A stretch of DNA of 60,826 nt from Streptosporangiaceae bacterium (GTDB lineage Bacteria > Actinomycetota > Actinomycetes > Streptosporangiales > Streptosporangiaceae), in NCBI GenBank assembly GCA_025934635.1, contig JAICWX010000007.1:1-60826 (forward strand), given 5' to 3'. A model generated the notes under the pieces. The model did not search any database and was not told where the DNA came from. It saw only the letters and a program-made list of their open reading frames with translations. Of the stretch, positions 7,806-16,614 are shown one piece after another (position 1 is the stretch's first letter; each line of letters begins with the position of its first letter). The position numbers were made by a program, and so were the translations under genes.

Positions 7806-9917
7806 ATGTCCAGGCTCAAAGCGATGGTGGGTGTTCCGGGGGGTCGCCGGACCAAGTGGCTGGTTCTGGTGTTCTGGCTGGTCCTGGTGGTGCTCGCCGG
7901 GCCGCTGTCCGGGAAGCTGACGGGCGCGGAGAAGAACGACGCCCAGTCGTGGCTGCCGTCCAAGGCGGAGTCCACGCAGGTGCTGGCCCTGCGGTCGCAT
8001 TTCGTGTCGCCCAACGTGTTCCCGGCCGTGGTGGTGTATGACCGGCCGGCTGGCGTGACCGCCGCGGACAAGGCGAAGGCGGCCGCCGACGCCCGCCGCT
8101 TCGCGGGCGTGGCCGGCGTCGTCCAGGGGCAGGTGGCCGGCCCGTTCGTCGCCCGCGACGGCAAGGCGATCGAGACGCTCGTCCCGGTCAACCTGGGCCA
8201 TGACGGCTGGAATAGCGCCGGGCCCGCCTCGGACGCCCTCCGGAACATCGCCGCCGCTGACGCGGGCGGCCTGACGATCCACATCGCGGGCCCGCTCGGT
8301 TACGCGGCCGACTCCGGGAAGGCGTTCAAGGGCATCGACGGGACCCTGCTCTTCTCCGCGCTCGCGGTGGTCATCATCCTGCTGCTGATCACCTACCGGA
8401 GCCCGGTGCTCTGGCTGCTGCCGGTGATCTGCGCCGGGGTGGCGCTGACCACCTCCCAGGCGGTGATCTACCTGCTGGCCGCGCACGCCGGGCTGACCGT
8501 GAACGCGCAGAGCGCGGGCATCCTGGACGTGCTGGTGTTCGGGGCCGGAACCGACTACGCGCTGCTGCTGACCGCCCGGTACCGGGAGGAGTTGCGACGG
8601 CACGAGGACCGGCACGCCGCGATGGCGGTGGCGCTGCGCCGGGCCGGGCCGGCCATCATCGCCAGCGCCGGCACCGTGATCCTGGGCCTGCTCACCCTGA
8701 GCCTGGCCGAGCTGAACTCCACCAAGGGCCTGGGACCGGTACTGGCGATCGGCGTCGGGGTCGCCCTGCTCGCGATGATGACACTGCTGCCGGCCCTGCT
8801 GGTGATCACCGGCCGCTGGGTGTTCTGGCCCGCCAAGCCCGGGTACGGCTCGGCGGAGCCCACGGCCCGGGGCATCTGGGCACGGACCGGCCGCCGCATC
8901 GCGGCGCGCCCGCGGGTCGTCTGGATCACCACCGCCGTACTCCTCGGCGCGATGGCCCTGGGACTGACCGGGCTGAAGGCCAGCGGGCTGACGAACGCGC
9001 AGTCCTTCCGCGGCCATCCGGACTCGGTGGCCGGCCAGGCCGTGCTCGACCAGCACTTCCCGGCCGGGGCCGGGCAGCCGGTCCAGGTGTACGGCACCGC
9101 GGCTTCGGCCGCGCAGCTCACCGCGGCGTTCCGGGCGGTTCCGGGCATCACCGGCGTGACGTCGCCCGTGGTCCAGGCCGGCCATGCCTACCTCGAGGGC
9201 ACGCTGACCTCGCCGCCGGACAGCCAGGCCGCCTACGCGACGATCGACCGGGCCCGGGCCGCCGTGCACGCCGTCCCGGGCGCCGACGCGCTGGTCGGCG
9301 GTAACACCGCCATCAACCTCGACGTCCAGCGGGCCGCCGCGCACGACCGGGACCTGATCATCCCGATCGTCCTCGCCGTCGTGTTCGTCATCCTCGCGCT
9401 GCTGCTGCGGGCGCTCGTCGCGCCGATCATGCTCCTGCTGACCGTGGTGCTGTCGTTCGCGGCGGCCGTCGGGGTGAGCTCGCTGTTCTTCAACAACGTG
9501 TTCAACTTCGGCGGTGCCGACACCTCGTTCCCGCTCTTCGTGTTCGTGTTCCTGGTCGCCCTGGGCATCGACTACAACATCTTCCTGATGACCCGGGTCC
9601 GCGAGGAAGCCCACCGCCATGGCGCCCGGACGGGCGCGCTGACCGGCCTCGCCGCGACCGGCGGGGTGATCACCTCGGCCGGGGCCGTGCTGGCCGGGAC
9701 TTTTGCCGTCCTCGGCACCCTTCCGGTCACGTTCTTGACCGAGCTCGGCTTCGCCGTCGCGTTCGGGGTGCTGCTCGACACCCTCGTGGTCCGTTCGGTG
9801 CTGGTCACCGCGCTGAACCTCGATCTGGGCCGGTGGGTCTGGTGGCCGAGCAGGCTCGCCCGCCAGCCTGCTCCGGAAGAGGAGGTCACCAGCGGCGAGC
9901 CGGCTGCCGTCTCCTGA
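7806..9917 (+). CDS. MMPL/RND-family membrane transporter
   Basis: 703 residues, starting after a GGGAGA ribosome-binding site. The layout is that of an actinobacterial MMPL protein: one N-terminal membrane helix, a first outer domain, a five- to six-helix bundle, then the same again, about 11-12 helices in all. The two RND signature helices are visible as GTDYALLLTARYREE and GIDYNIFLMTRVREE, each with the acidic residue used for proton coupling. Such proteins export lipids, glycolipids or drugs. The next gene, a methyltransferase, starts 40 bases later, and the envelope glycosylation locus follows. Substrate unknown. Confidence 0.92.
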   Translation: MSRLKAMVGVPGGRRTKWLVLVFWLVLVVLAGPLSGKLTGAEKNDAQSWLPSKAESTQVLALRSHFVSPNVFPAVVVYDRPAGVTAADKAKAAADARRFAGVAGVVQGQVAGPFVARDGKAIETLVPVNLGHDGWNSAGPASDALRNIAAADAGGLTIHIAGPLGYAADSGKAFKGIDGTLLFSALAVVIILLLITYRSPVLWLLPVICAGVALTTSQAVIYLLAAHAGLTVNAQSAGILDVLVFGAGTDYALLLTARYREELRRHEDRHAAMAVALRRAGPAIIASAGTVILGLLTLSLAELNSTKGLGPVLAIGVGVALLAMMTLLPALLVITGRWVFWPAKPGYGSAEPTARGIWARTGRRIAARPRVVWITTAVLLGAMALGLTGLKASGLTNAQSFRGHPDSVAGQAVLDQHFPAGAGQPVQVYGTAASAAQLTAAFRAVPGITGVTSPVVQAGHAYLEGTLTSPPDSQAAYATIDRARAAVHAVPGADALVGGNTAINLDVQRAAAHDRDLIIPIVLAVVFVILALLLRALVAPIMLLLTVVLSFAAAVGVSSLFFNNVFNFGGADTSFPLFVFVFLVALGIDYNIFLMTRVREEAHRHGARTGALTGLAATGGVITSAGAVLAGTFAVLGTLPVTFLTELGFAVAFGVLLDTLVVRSVLVTALNLDLGRWVWWPSRLARQPAPEEEVTSGEPAAVS

Positions 9918-9957
9918 TCCGGGCATTGTTACCCGCAAGTAGGGGTAACCGTGTTAG

Positions 9958-10710
9958 ATGGGCATCATCATGAGCGAAAGCAAGGCATTCCGGGCGGATC
10001 TGGCGCGTTCTGTCCGGCTGTTCCGGGCCTTCCGGACCGAGCAGGCGGCCCCCGAGGCCTACTACACCGCCTTGGCCCGGGACACCGTCCACCAGCTCAG
10101 CCAGTACGCGGAACTGGACGGGCGGATCGTGATCGACGTCGGCGGCGGCCCGGGATTCTTCGTCAGGGAACTGAACCGGATGGGAGCGCGGTCGTTCTGC
10201 ATCGACGCCGACAGCGGCGAGATGGCCATGCTCGGCCCGCCTGAGCACGGCAGCATCGCGGCCAGCGCGACGAGCATGCCGCTGGCGTCGGGCTCGGTGG
10301 ACGTGTGCTTCTCCTCCAACGTGCTCGAGCACGTCAGGGACTGGCCCGCGATGCTGGCCGAGATGATGCGGGTGACCCGCCCGGGCGGCATCGTCTTCGT
10401 CACGTTCACCAACTGGCTGTCGCCGTACGGCGGCCACGAGACCTCGCCGTGGCACTACCTGGGCGGCGACCGGGCCGCGGCCCGGTACCAGCGCACGCAC
10501 GGTAAGGCGCCGAAGAACCGGTTCGGCGAGAGCCTCTACTCGGTGTCGGTGGCCGAGGCGCTCAGCTGGGCCCGTTCGGCTCCCAGGGCCGTGGTGGTCG
10601 ACGCGGTGCCGCGGTACCTGCCGGGCTGGACCCGGCCCCTGATCCGGATCCCCGTGCTGCGGGAGTTCCTGACCTGGAACCTGCTGCTGGTACTGCGGCG
10701 CGAAGCCTAG
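9958..10710 (+). CDS. Class I SAM-dependent methyltransferase (envelope glycosylation locus)
   Basis: Up to 250 residues; the ATG at 9970 (MSESKAFRAD) is an alternative start. Motif I is IDVGGGPGFFVREL, followed by an acidic residue in FCIDAD, and the post-motif VCFSSNVLEHVRDW is typical of ubiE/type-11 methyltransferases. The C-terminus is hydrophobic (LREFLTWNLLLVLRR) and may touch the membrane. In mycobacteria a homologous-looking methyltransferase (Rv0224c) sits beside a GT4, a multi-pass protein and a DUF3068 protein. The same set follows here, so a lipid- or glycan-linked acceptor is likely. Convergent with the DUF3068 gene across a hairpin. Confidence 0.85.
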   Translation: MGIIMSESKAFRADLARSVRLFRAFRTEQAAPEAYYTALARDTVHQLSQYAELDGRIVIDVGGGPGFFVRELNRMGARSFCIDADSGEMAMLGPPEHGSIAASATSMPLASGSVDVCFSSNVLEHVRDWPAMLAEMMRVTRPGGIVFVTFTNWLSPYGGHETSPWHYLGGDRAAARYQRTHGKAPKNRFGESLYSVSVAEALSWARSAPRAVVVDAVPRYLPGWTRPLIRIPVLREFLTWNLLLVLRREA

Positions 10711-10712
10711 CG

Positions 10713-10736
10713 GCCCTGGGCCTGGCGGCCCAGGGC
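10713..10736. terminator. Bidirectional hairpin terminator
   Basis: Ten-base perfect arms (GCCCTGGGCC and its complement) with a TGGC loop, three bases after the methyltransferase stop and just before the convergent DUF3068 stop at 10751. Confidence 0.65.
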
Positions 10737-10750
10737 TTGCGGCGGCGGGA

Positions 10751-12370
10751 CTAGCGGCGGTGGGTTCCGCGGCGGCGCCGGGAACCGGCCGGACCGGGGG
10801 TCTCGGCGGTGGCGTCGCTGGCGGCGGGGGCCTCGGCGGTGTCCGCGTCGACGGCCGGTATCTCGGCGGTAGCCGCCTCGGACGGGGCAGTCCCGGCCTT
10901 GCCGTCGGCCGCAGCCGCCGGGGCCTCGGCCTTCGCTTCTTCGGCCTTGGCTTCTTCGGCCTTGGTGTCGGCCTCGGCCTTCGCATCCTGGGCGGCCGCG
11001 TCCGCCTGGGCGGCCTCGGCCTTGGCGTCGGCGGCTTCGGACGCGGCGGCGGGGCTGGCAGGCGCGGCGTCGGCGTCGGCGGCCTTGTCCTCGGCCTTGG
11101 CCTCGGCGGCCGTTGCCTCGGCGTCGGCGGCCTTCGCGTCGGACGCGGCGGCATCGCCCTCGGCGGCCTTCGTCTCGGCGGCCTCGGGCTCGGCGGCCTT
11201 GTCCTCGGCGGCCTTGTCCTCGGCACCGGCGGGGGCGCCGGTGGCACGGAGCACGGCCCGGTCGGCCGGGGCGGCCTTGTCCCGGGCGGCTTCGTCTTCG
11301 CGGGCCGCGGCTTCGCTGACGGCGGCTTCCCTGACCACGGGCGACTCGACGGTGGCTTCGCGGGGCTCGTCGTCCAGGCCGGGCACCAGGGAGCTGGTGG
11401 CGGCCTCGGGCTCGGCGGCGGCCAGCTCGGGCTCCCGGCGGCTCGGGGCGTCCTCGGTGTCCCGGTCGGGCCGGCGGAACAGCGCGATGCCGATGATCAG
11501 CAGGAGCAGGCCGACGATGCCGGTCACCAGCGGCAGGAGCGTGCCGACCAAGGACGCCTTGCTGACCTGGCTGTTGTCGATCGCCACGAGGCCGTCGATG
11601 CTGTCCTGGGTGGCTGCCAGGTTGGCGTTGAACAGGACCAGGGCCTGGGAGCCGTCGTTGTTCCGCAGGGTCAGCTTCTCGTTCTGGGTGACGTTGAGCA
11701 GCGCGCCCGTCACCGGGTCGATCCAGTAGGTGGTCTGCGTCTGGTAGTACTGCGGCAGCGTGACGGACGCCGCGGCCTGGTTCACCAGCGATCCCGGCAC
11801 GGTCTGGGTGCCGTTCTTGGTCGGCGCGACGTTCTCGGTGAACTTGTACGCCTGGGTGCCGTTGACGTCGCCGATGCCGGCGTAGGTAAACGGCACCGGC
11901 TTGTTCAGGTTCGTGTCGAAGACGTCATACGTCTGCTTCTTGGTGCCGATCGGGAGCACGTAGCCGACGTAACCGCTCTGCACGACCGAGGAATCGCCGC
12001 TGACGCTGGCGCCGCAGCAGTTGACCAGCTGGGCGGTGCGCCGGTTGAAGGCGAAGGTCCGCGTGATGGTCTGGACGGGCTGCTTGTTCGTCTGGTCGTA
12101 GACGTAGATGAACTGGTTCCACACCGCCGTCGAGGACGAGCCCGCGGCGGCGTTGCCCTTGATGGTGTACGTGGCCTCCATGTTGACGCCGGTCAGCTGG
12201 GTCAGCTTGGCGGCGCTGAAATACGTGGCATTAGGGTCGGTCAAGGTGACGGTGGCGTACTGGTTCAGCGGAAACTTGATGACCTGGCCGGTCACCCAGC
12301 TCGCGACGAGCACCGCAAACACGATGAGAAACGTCCCAAGTCCGGCGAGTATCAGCCCGGTACGTCGCAT
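10751..12370 (-). CDS. DUF3068-family membrane protein with a long Ala/Glu/Lys tail
   Basis: 539 residues from ATG 12370 (GGAGGA ribosome-binding site). One N-terminal membrane helix (LILAGLGTFLIVFAVLVASW), an outer domain of about 240 residues, and a second helix near 270-295 (LVTGIVGLLLLIIGIALF). Mycobacterial and corynebacterial members of this family (Rv0227c group) have been linked to lipomannan/lipoarabinomannan maturation. After the second helix comes an unusual 240-residue cytoplasmic tail, the last 170 of it mostly Ala, Glu, Lys and Asp in repeats such as EDKAAEDKAAEPEAAETKAA, ending in the basic GSRRRRGTHRR. It lies in the expected neighbourhood with GT4, GT2 and a multi-pass protein. 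Confidence 0.85.
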   Translation of the reverse strand: MRRTGLILAGLGTFLIVFAVLVASWVTGQVIKFPLNQYATVTLTDPNATYFSAAKLTQLTGVNMEATYTIKGNAAAGSSSTAVWNQFIYVYDQTNKQPVQTITRTFAFNRRTAQLVNCCGASVSGDSSVVQSGYVGYVLPIGTKKQTYDVFDTNLNKPVPFTYAGIGDVNGTQAYKFTENVAPTKNGTQTVPGSLVNQAAASVTLPQYYQTQTTYWIDPVTGALLNVTQNEKLTLRNNDGSQALVLFNANLAATQDSIDGLVAIDNSQVSKASLVGTLLPLVTGIVGLLLLIIGIALFRRPDRDTEDAPSRREPELAAAEPEAATSSLVPGLDDEPREATVESPVVREAAVSEAAAREDEAARDKAAPADRAVLRATGAPAGAEDKAAEDKAAEPEAAETKAAEGDAAASDAKAADAEATAAEAKAEDKAADADAAPASPAAASEAADAKAEAAQADAAAQDAKAEADTKAEEAKAEEAKAEAPAAAADGKAGTAPSEAATAEIPAVDADTAEAPAASDATAETPGPAGSRRRRGTHRR

Positions 12371-12528
12371 CGTTCCTCCCGAAGGCAGCCACTTATATAT
12401 GTCAATTACGGAAAAGTTACCTCGGAGTAGTATGGAACACTCTGGGGTATATTGCCCAGCCGTTGTAGCACATCTCGGTAACGAGTGCTCGCTTTCTAAC
12501 GGCGCGGCGGGAAGGCACGGCCCCGCCG

Positions 12529-13854
12529 TCACGACGAGCCCGCTCCGGTCAGCCTCTCCATCGCCGTGGCCGGCCTGCGGACGACCGCGCCGGCCGCGAT
12601 GAGCTGATCCAGGACCGGCCCCTCGGCCAGCACCTCACCGTCCGGGCCGGCCACGATCCAGGCCCCGGAGCGGCGGGCCCGCGGGGTGCCCGCGTCCACC
12701 GAGGCGCGGATCAGCGCGGCCATCCGCGCACCGCTGCGGTCCCAGTCCAGGCGGGCGGCCCACCGGCGGCACGCCGCGGCGATGGCCTGGCGGCGGGCCG
12801 GATCGCTCAGCTCCTGCAGCGCCCGGTCCACCACGTCGGCCAGCTGCTCCCCCTCCCGGACCAGCCAGCCGGTCTCCCCGTCGCGGACCGCGTCCCGCAG
12901 GCCCGCCACGTCGTAGGCCACCGTGGGCACGCCCAGGGCCGCGGCCTCCAGCACGCACAGGCCCCAGCCCTCGCCCTGCGAGGTGTTCAGGTGCAGCAGC
13001 GACCCGGCGACGATGGCCTGCTTGGCCTGCTCCTCGACGAAACCGCGGAGCCGGATGAGGTCACCGACGCCCCGGGCGCTCACCTGCCCGGCGAGTTCCT
13101 CCGCAGCCGGGCCCTGGCCCACCACGTCGAGGAACGGGCGGTCAGACGGCGCCCGCCGCCGTAGCCGTTCGGCCACGCCGATGAGCAGTTCGGCGCGCTT
13201 GTGCGCGACCAGGCGTCCCACCCAGACCAGGTTCTGCGCGCTGGCCCGGGCGACCGCGCTGGTCACCGGCCGGGCGGTGCCGTTCGGGACCAGGTAGATG
13301 TCGCCGGTCCAGGCCAGCCGCTCCCGCATGGCCGCCACCGTGGACGGCGAGACGGCCACGCAGGCGTGCCGGCGGTAGACCCGCCGGGCGGCCGGCCCCT
13401 CAAGCAGCCGTCCGGCCGCGGCCATGGCCCGGCCGAAATGGACCCCGAACTGGGCCGTGTGCACGTGGTGCACCACGCACAGCACCGGCACGTTCCGGGG
13501 CAGGACGAGCGGGGTGAAGAACGGGATCCCGTTCTGGCAGTCCAGCACCGCGTCGAACGAGCGGCGGTGCGCCAGCAGCCACAGCAGGAGCCGGGCGTAC
13601 ACGCCGAACTGCCCGCCGCGCCTGACGATCGTGATCCCGTCGCGCTCTTCGGTCCGGGCCTGGCCGGGGGCGCGGGCGGTCAGGAAGGTGACCCGGGCCC
13701 GCGCCTGGGTCAGGGCCTGCGCCATCTCCCAGGCGTAGCGCTCCGCCCCGCCGGCCTGCGGGTGCCACGGATCGCGCCAGTTGGCGATGGCGATGCGCAG
13801 CCCGCCCAGGTCGGCGCTCCCCCGGTCGGTCCCGGTCATCGTGCTGGTGCTCAT
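12529..13854 (-). CDS. GT4-family glycosyltransferase
   Basis: 441 residues from ATG 13854, which overlaps the stop of the GT2 gene by four bases. It is a GT-B enzyme. The N-terminal half has the nucleotide-sugar GT4 pattern IANWRDPWHPQAGGAERYAWEMA; the C-terminal half has LVWVGRLVAHKRAELLI, VPNGT and the donor-site motif EGWGLCVLEAAALGVPTVAYDVAG. No membrane segment, so it works on the cytoplasmic face. Its best contextual counterpart is mycobacterial Rv0225, beside a DUF3068 protein and a methyltransferase. The acceptor is probably a polyprenyl- or phosphatidylinositol-linked glycan, by inference. Confidence 0.88.
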   Translation of the reverse strand: MSTSTMTGTDRGSADLGGLRIAIANWRDPWHPQAGGAERYAWEMAQALTQARARVTFLTARAPGQARTEERDGITIVRRGGQFGVYARLLLWLLAHRRSFDAVLDCQNGIPFFTPLVLPRNVPVLCVVHHVHTAQFGVHFGRAMAAAGRLLEGPAARRVYRRHACVAVSPSTVAAMRERLAWTGDIYLVPNGTARPVTSAVARASAQNLVWVGRLVAHKRAELLIGVAERLRRRAPSDRPFLDVVGQGPAAEELAGQVSARGVGDLIRLRGFVEEQAKQAIVAGSLLHLNTSQGEGWGLCVLEAAALGVPTVAYDVAGLRDAVRDGETGWLVREGEQLADVVDRALQELSDPARRQAIAAACRRWAARLDWDRSGARMAALIRASVDAGTPRARRSGAWIVAGPDGEVLAEGPVLDQLIAAGAVVRRPATAMERLTGAGSS

Positions 13855-14624
13855 GTCGTGCTCGGCAGCTCGCACAGCGGCGCCTCTTGGGCTTCCTCGC
13901 TGGTCCGGGAGCGCATCCCCCGTGTTTGCACCCACAGCGCGGCGACGTCGCGGAAGGCGGCGGCGGAGTGGCGCTGCACCGAGAACGTGGAGCCCGCCAT
14001 GTCGCGCCAGTGGACCGGGATCTCGGTCAGCGTCGCGCCCAGCCGCCGGCAGTTCGCCAGCAGCTCGATGTCGAAGGCGAACCCGGCCGTCCGCAGCGGC
14101 TCGGCGGCCGCCCGGGCCAGCGGCCCGGAGAAGAACTTGAACCCGCACTGGGTGTCGGTCGAATCCGGCACGATCTGCCGGGCCATCGCGCGGAACACGG
14201 CGGCGCCGACCCGGCGGACCGCGCTCGACCGGACCTCGATGACCGAGCCCGCGAGCGCCCGCGAGCCGATCACCACCGGGTGCCCGGCGGTCAGCAGGCT
14301 GACCGCCGTGTCCAGGGCCCGCAGGTCGGTGGCCATGTCGGCGTCGCAGAAACCGACGAACGGCGCCCGGGTGGCCAGCAGGCCCGTCCGCACCGCGATG
14401 CCCTTGCCCGGGCGCTCGCAGCGCAGCAGCCGGACCGGAACCGGCGGCCGGGGACCGTGGCGGACCACGTCGCCGGTGCCGTCGGTACTCGCGCTGTCCA
14501 CCACCACGATCGTCGTCGGCAGCGGCAGCGCGGCCGCCTTGCGGCTCAGCGCCGCGAGTCCGCCGGGCAGCCGCAGGGCCTCGTTACGGGCCGGGACGAC
14601 GATCTCGAGGGTAACGGGGACCAC
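13851..14624 (-). CDS. GT2-family (DPM1-like) glycosyltransferase
   Basis: 257 residues from GTG 14624. GT-A fold: LEIVVPARNEALRLPGG, VVDSASTDGT, ERPGKGIAVRTGLL and the metal-binding DAD in FVGFCDADMATDL. These are the marks of soluble dolichol/polyprenyl-phosphate mannosyl- or glucosyltransferases, with no C-terminal membrane helices. It would make a lipid-linked sugar donor for enzymes on the outer face, which fits the large multi-pass protein encoded upstream. It is four-base coupled to the GT4 gene and starts 13 bases after a tiny membrane-protein gene, so the three are surely co-transcribed. Confidence 0.88.
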   Translation of the reverse strand: MVPVTLEIVVPARNEALRLPGGLAALSRKAAALPLPTTIVVVDSASTDGTGDVVRHGPRPPVPVRLLRCERPGKGIAVRTGLLATRAPFVGFCDADMATDLRALDTAVSLLTAGHPVVIGSRALAGSVIEVRSSAVRRVGAAVFRAMARQIVPDSTDTQCGFKFFSGPLARAAAEPLRTAGFAFDIELLANCRRLGATLTEIPVHWRDMAGSTFSVQRHSAAAFRDVAALWVQTRGMRSRTSEEAQEAPLCELPSTT

Positions 14625-14637
14625 GGCCCCGCTCCTG

Positions 14638-14775
14638 TCAGCGCTGACCGTACTGATAGAGCGAGGAATTGCTGGCCGTACCGTTGGACGCGGTGTTCAG
14701 CAGGTTCTCGGTGACCGCGACCGCGCCGACCGCAATCACGATGCCGACGACGATGGCGATGATCAGACGCGACAC
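14638..14775 (-). CDS. 45-residue single-helix membrane protein (DUF2613-like)
   Basis: Starts at GTG 14775, six bases after an ideal AAGGAG ribosome-binding site, and stops at 14638. The sequence is MSRLIIAIVVGIVIAVGAV, then AVTENLLNTAS and a polar tail ending SLYQYGQR: one N-terminal membrane helix and a short outer segment. Mycobacteria encode a similarly tiny helix-plus-tail protein (DUF2613) close to the arabinofuranosyltransferase AftD. Location inside the glycosylation operon and strong translation signals argue that it is a real gene and perhaps a stabilising subunit of the large membrane protein upstream. It is easily missed because of its size. Confidence 0.75.
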   Translation of the reverse strand: MSRLIIAIVVGIVIAVGAVAVTENLLNTASNGTASNSSLYQYGQR

Positions 14776-14874
14776 GGATCGCTCCTTCCGGGCTCAATGC
14801 CTGGGACAGTAGCGGCTGGCCGGGCGAACTGGCTAGTAACGTGGTCGAACTGTGACAAGTTCTGAAATCGCTAG

Positions 14875-16614
14875 CTATCTCGGTATCTGATAAACGACCA
14901 GCTCAGGGCGGTTATAAAGCCGGACGGCGCCGGGCAGCCGGGTGCCCGCCGGCGTGTCGCGCGCGTCCTGTGGGTCCGGCGCGCTGAGCGGGGCGCCGTC
15001 GATGACCACGAACCGGATCCCGGCCGCCCGCAGCGCCGCGGTCATCGGGCCGGCCGAGGCGATCAGGGCGTCCAGGCGCCGGGCGGCGGGATCGTCGGGG
15101 GCCAGGGCCTGGTTCCCGACTTGGGTGCCGTCGTTCCAGATGACCGGGCGTGAGACCAGCCGGGGCCAGGCGTCGAGCATCACCTCGCCGTGGTTCCACG
15201 ATGGCGTGCGGTCCGCGACCCAGGGCAGCAGCAGCACCGCGCCGGGCGCCGGGCTGGCGTCGATGGCGCGGGCCGCGGCCAGGTAACTGGCCGGGTACCA
15301 GGCCGGCCGCAGCCGCCCGGCCGCCCCCCAGGCCAGCCCGGGCAGCAGCAGCAGCGGGGTCACCAGCGCGAGCACCCCCAGAGCCACGCCCAGGGGGTCG
15401 GAGGGGCCCGGGGAGGGGGGCGAGGTGGCCGCCCGTTCGGTGCCTTCGGGGTCGGAGGGGGCTGGGGACCGGGGCGAGGTGGCCGCCCGTTCGGTGCCTT
15501 CTTCTTTTGAACCGAACGACCTGGGCTGCACGCACCAGGTCACGGCGAGCCCGAGCCCGGTCGCCTCGGCCAGCGCGAGCGGCGCGATGAACTGCTGGGC
15601 GTCGCGCAGGACGGCGAAGCCGGGCCAGAGCCCGATCGCGCCGCGGAGCAGGGCGCGCCCTGGCTCGGTGATCCCGATGCACGCGATCAGCAGTGCTACG
15701 AGCGCGGCGGCGGTGAGCCCCGGACAGCGGCCCGGGCCGCGGTACTGGCCGCGGCCCGGGGATCGGTACAGGCCGGCCAGGGCGGCCAGCACCACGGCCA
15801 GCCAGATCGCGGACCAGGGCCCGCCGTAGGCCTTGGGCACGGTCGCGGCGTTCCACATCCCGCCCAGCATGACCAGGCTGCCGACGGTGCCGAACGGGGT
15901 GTCGGCCCGCGACGCGAACGCGGCCACGCCACCAGGGTCGGCGTACACGGCGTGCAGCAGCGACGGGACGAGCCAGGGCAGGCTGCCGGCTGCGAGCACG
16001 GCCAGCGCCACCGCGGTGGCCCTGAGATTCCGGGCGGCCAGCGTGACCGGCACCAGCACCAGCGCGCTGATGACCATGCCCGCGAAGCCGCCCGCGATCG
16101 CCGGGAGCAGGGCCAGGACGAGCCGGGCGGCAGCGCGCCTGGTTCCGTCGCGGCTGAGCGCCAGGCCGGCCCGCAGCACCCAGGGCAGCCCGGCGTAGCC
16201 GAGCAGCAGCGCCCACTGGCCGATGATGAGCCGCTCGGCCACGTAGGGGTTCCAGCCGTAGAACACGACGGCGGCCAGCCGGGCGAGGGTGGGCACGCGG
16301 TCCGGCAGCGTCTGCTCGAGCAGGGCGGCCATGCCCGCGCAGGCCAGCACGAAGATCAGCAGCAGCACGAGCTTCTGCACGATGTCGGCGGGGAGCACGC
16401 GGGATGCCACCGCGACCACGAAGTCGCTCGGCACGGCCCGCGGCGGGCCGCCGGACAGCCCGAACATCGTCGCGGTGAACGGCTCGCGCGGCACGAACAC
16501 CATGTCGTAGCTGAGCAGGAAGCCGCGGCGCAGCCCGGGCCCGAGCGCGAGCAGGCCGAGGACGAGCCCGGTGGCAGCCCCCAGGCCCGGCCGGAGCCGG
16601 GCGCTTAGATACAC
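14875..16614 (-). CDS. Multi-pass membrane protein, probable GT-C-like glycosyltransferase (Rv0226c-type)
   Basis: 579 residues from GTG 16614. About 11-12 predicted membrane helices through residue 440, then an outer domain with PWVADRTPSWNHGE, WNDGTQVGNQAL and a final strand domain. The early loop SYDMVFVPREPFT has acidic residues in the position where GT-C enzymes keep catalytic carboxylates. It leads an operon with the small helix protein, GT2 and GT4, matching the multi-pass Rv0226c product of mycobacteria. Odd feature: an 18-residue direct repeat beginning GTERAATSP in the loop near residues 370-407, encoded by two 54-base copies. Donor and acceptor are unknown. Confidence 0.75.
   Translation of the reverse strand: MYLSARLRPGLGAATGLVLGLLALGPGLRRGFLLSYDMVFVPREPFTATMFGLSGGPPRAVPSDFVVAVASRVLPADIVQKLVLLLIFVLACAGMAALLEQTLPDRVPTLARLAAVVFYGWNPYVAERLIIGQWALLLGYAGLPWVLRAGLALSRDGTRRAAARLVLALLPAIAGGFAGMVISALVLVPVTLAARNLRATAVALAVLAAGSLPWLVPSLLHAVYADPGGVAAFASRADTPFGTVGSLVMLGGMWNAATVPKAYGGPWSAIWLAVVLAALAGLYRSPGRGQYRGPGRCPGLTAAALVALLIACIGITEPGRALLRGAIGLWPGFAVLRDAQQFIAPLALAEATGLGLAVTWCVQPRSFGSKEEGTERAATSPRSPAPSDPEGTERAATSPPSPGPSDPLGVALGVLALVTPLLLLPGLAWGAAGRLRPAWYPASYLAAARAIDASPAPGAVLLLPWVADRTPSWNHGEVMLDAWPRLVSRPVIWNDGTQVGNQALAPDDPAARRLDALIASAGPMTAALRAAGIRFVVIDGAPLSAPDPQDARDTPAGTRLPGAVRLYNRPELVVYQIPR
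15394..15501. repeat. Two tandem 54-base copies inside the multi-pass membrane protein gene
   Basis: Units 15394-15447 and 15448-15501 differ at about four positions, and their last 27 bases are identical. They keep frame and add 18 residues per copy (Ser/Pro/Thr/Glu-rich) to a loop of the membrane protein. They could be a recent tandem duplication or an inserted copy of a dispersed short element. Confidence 0.85.

Noticed and set aside
7800..9938. 712-codon minus-strand frame opposite the MMPL gene
   Set aside because: Arg/Gly/His-rich shadow with no fold-like pattern; the plus frame encodes a clear MMPL protein.
10760..12430. Plus-strand Gly/Leu/Val-rich frame opposite DUF3068
   Set aside because: Mirror image of the Ala/Glu/Lys repeat; no ribosome-binding site or family motif.
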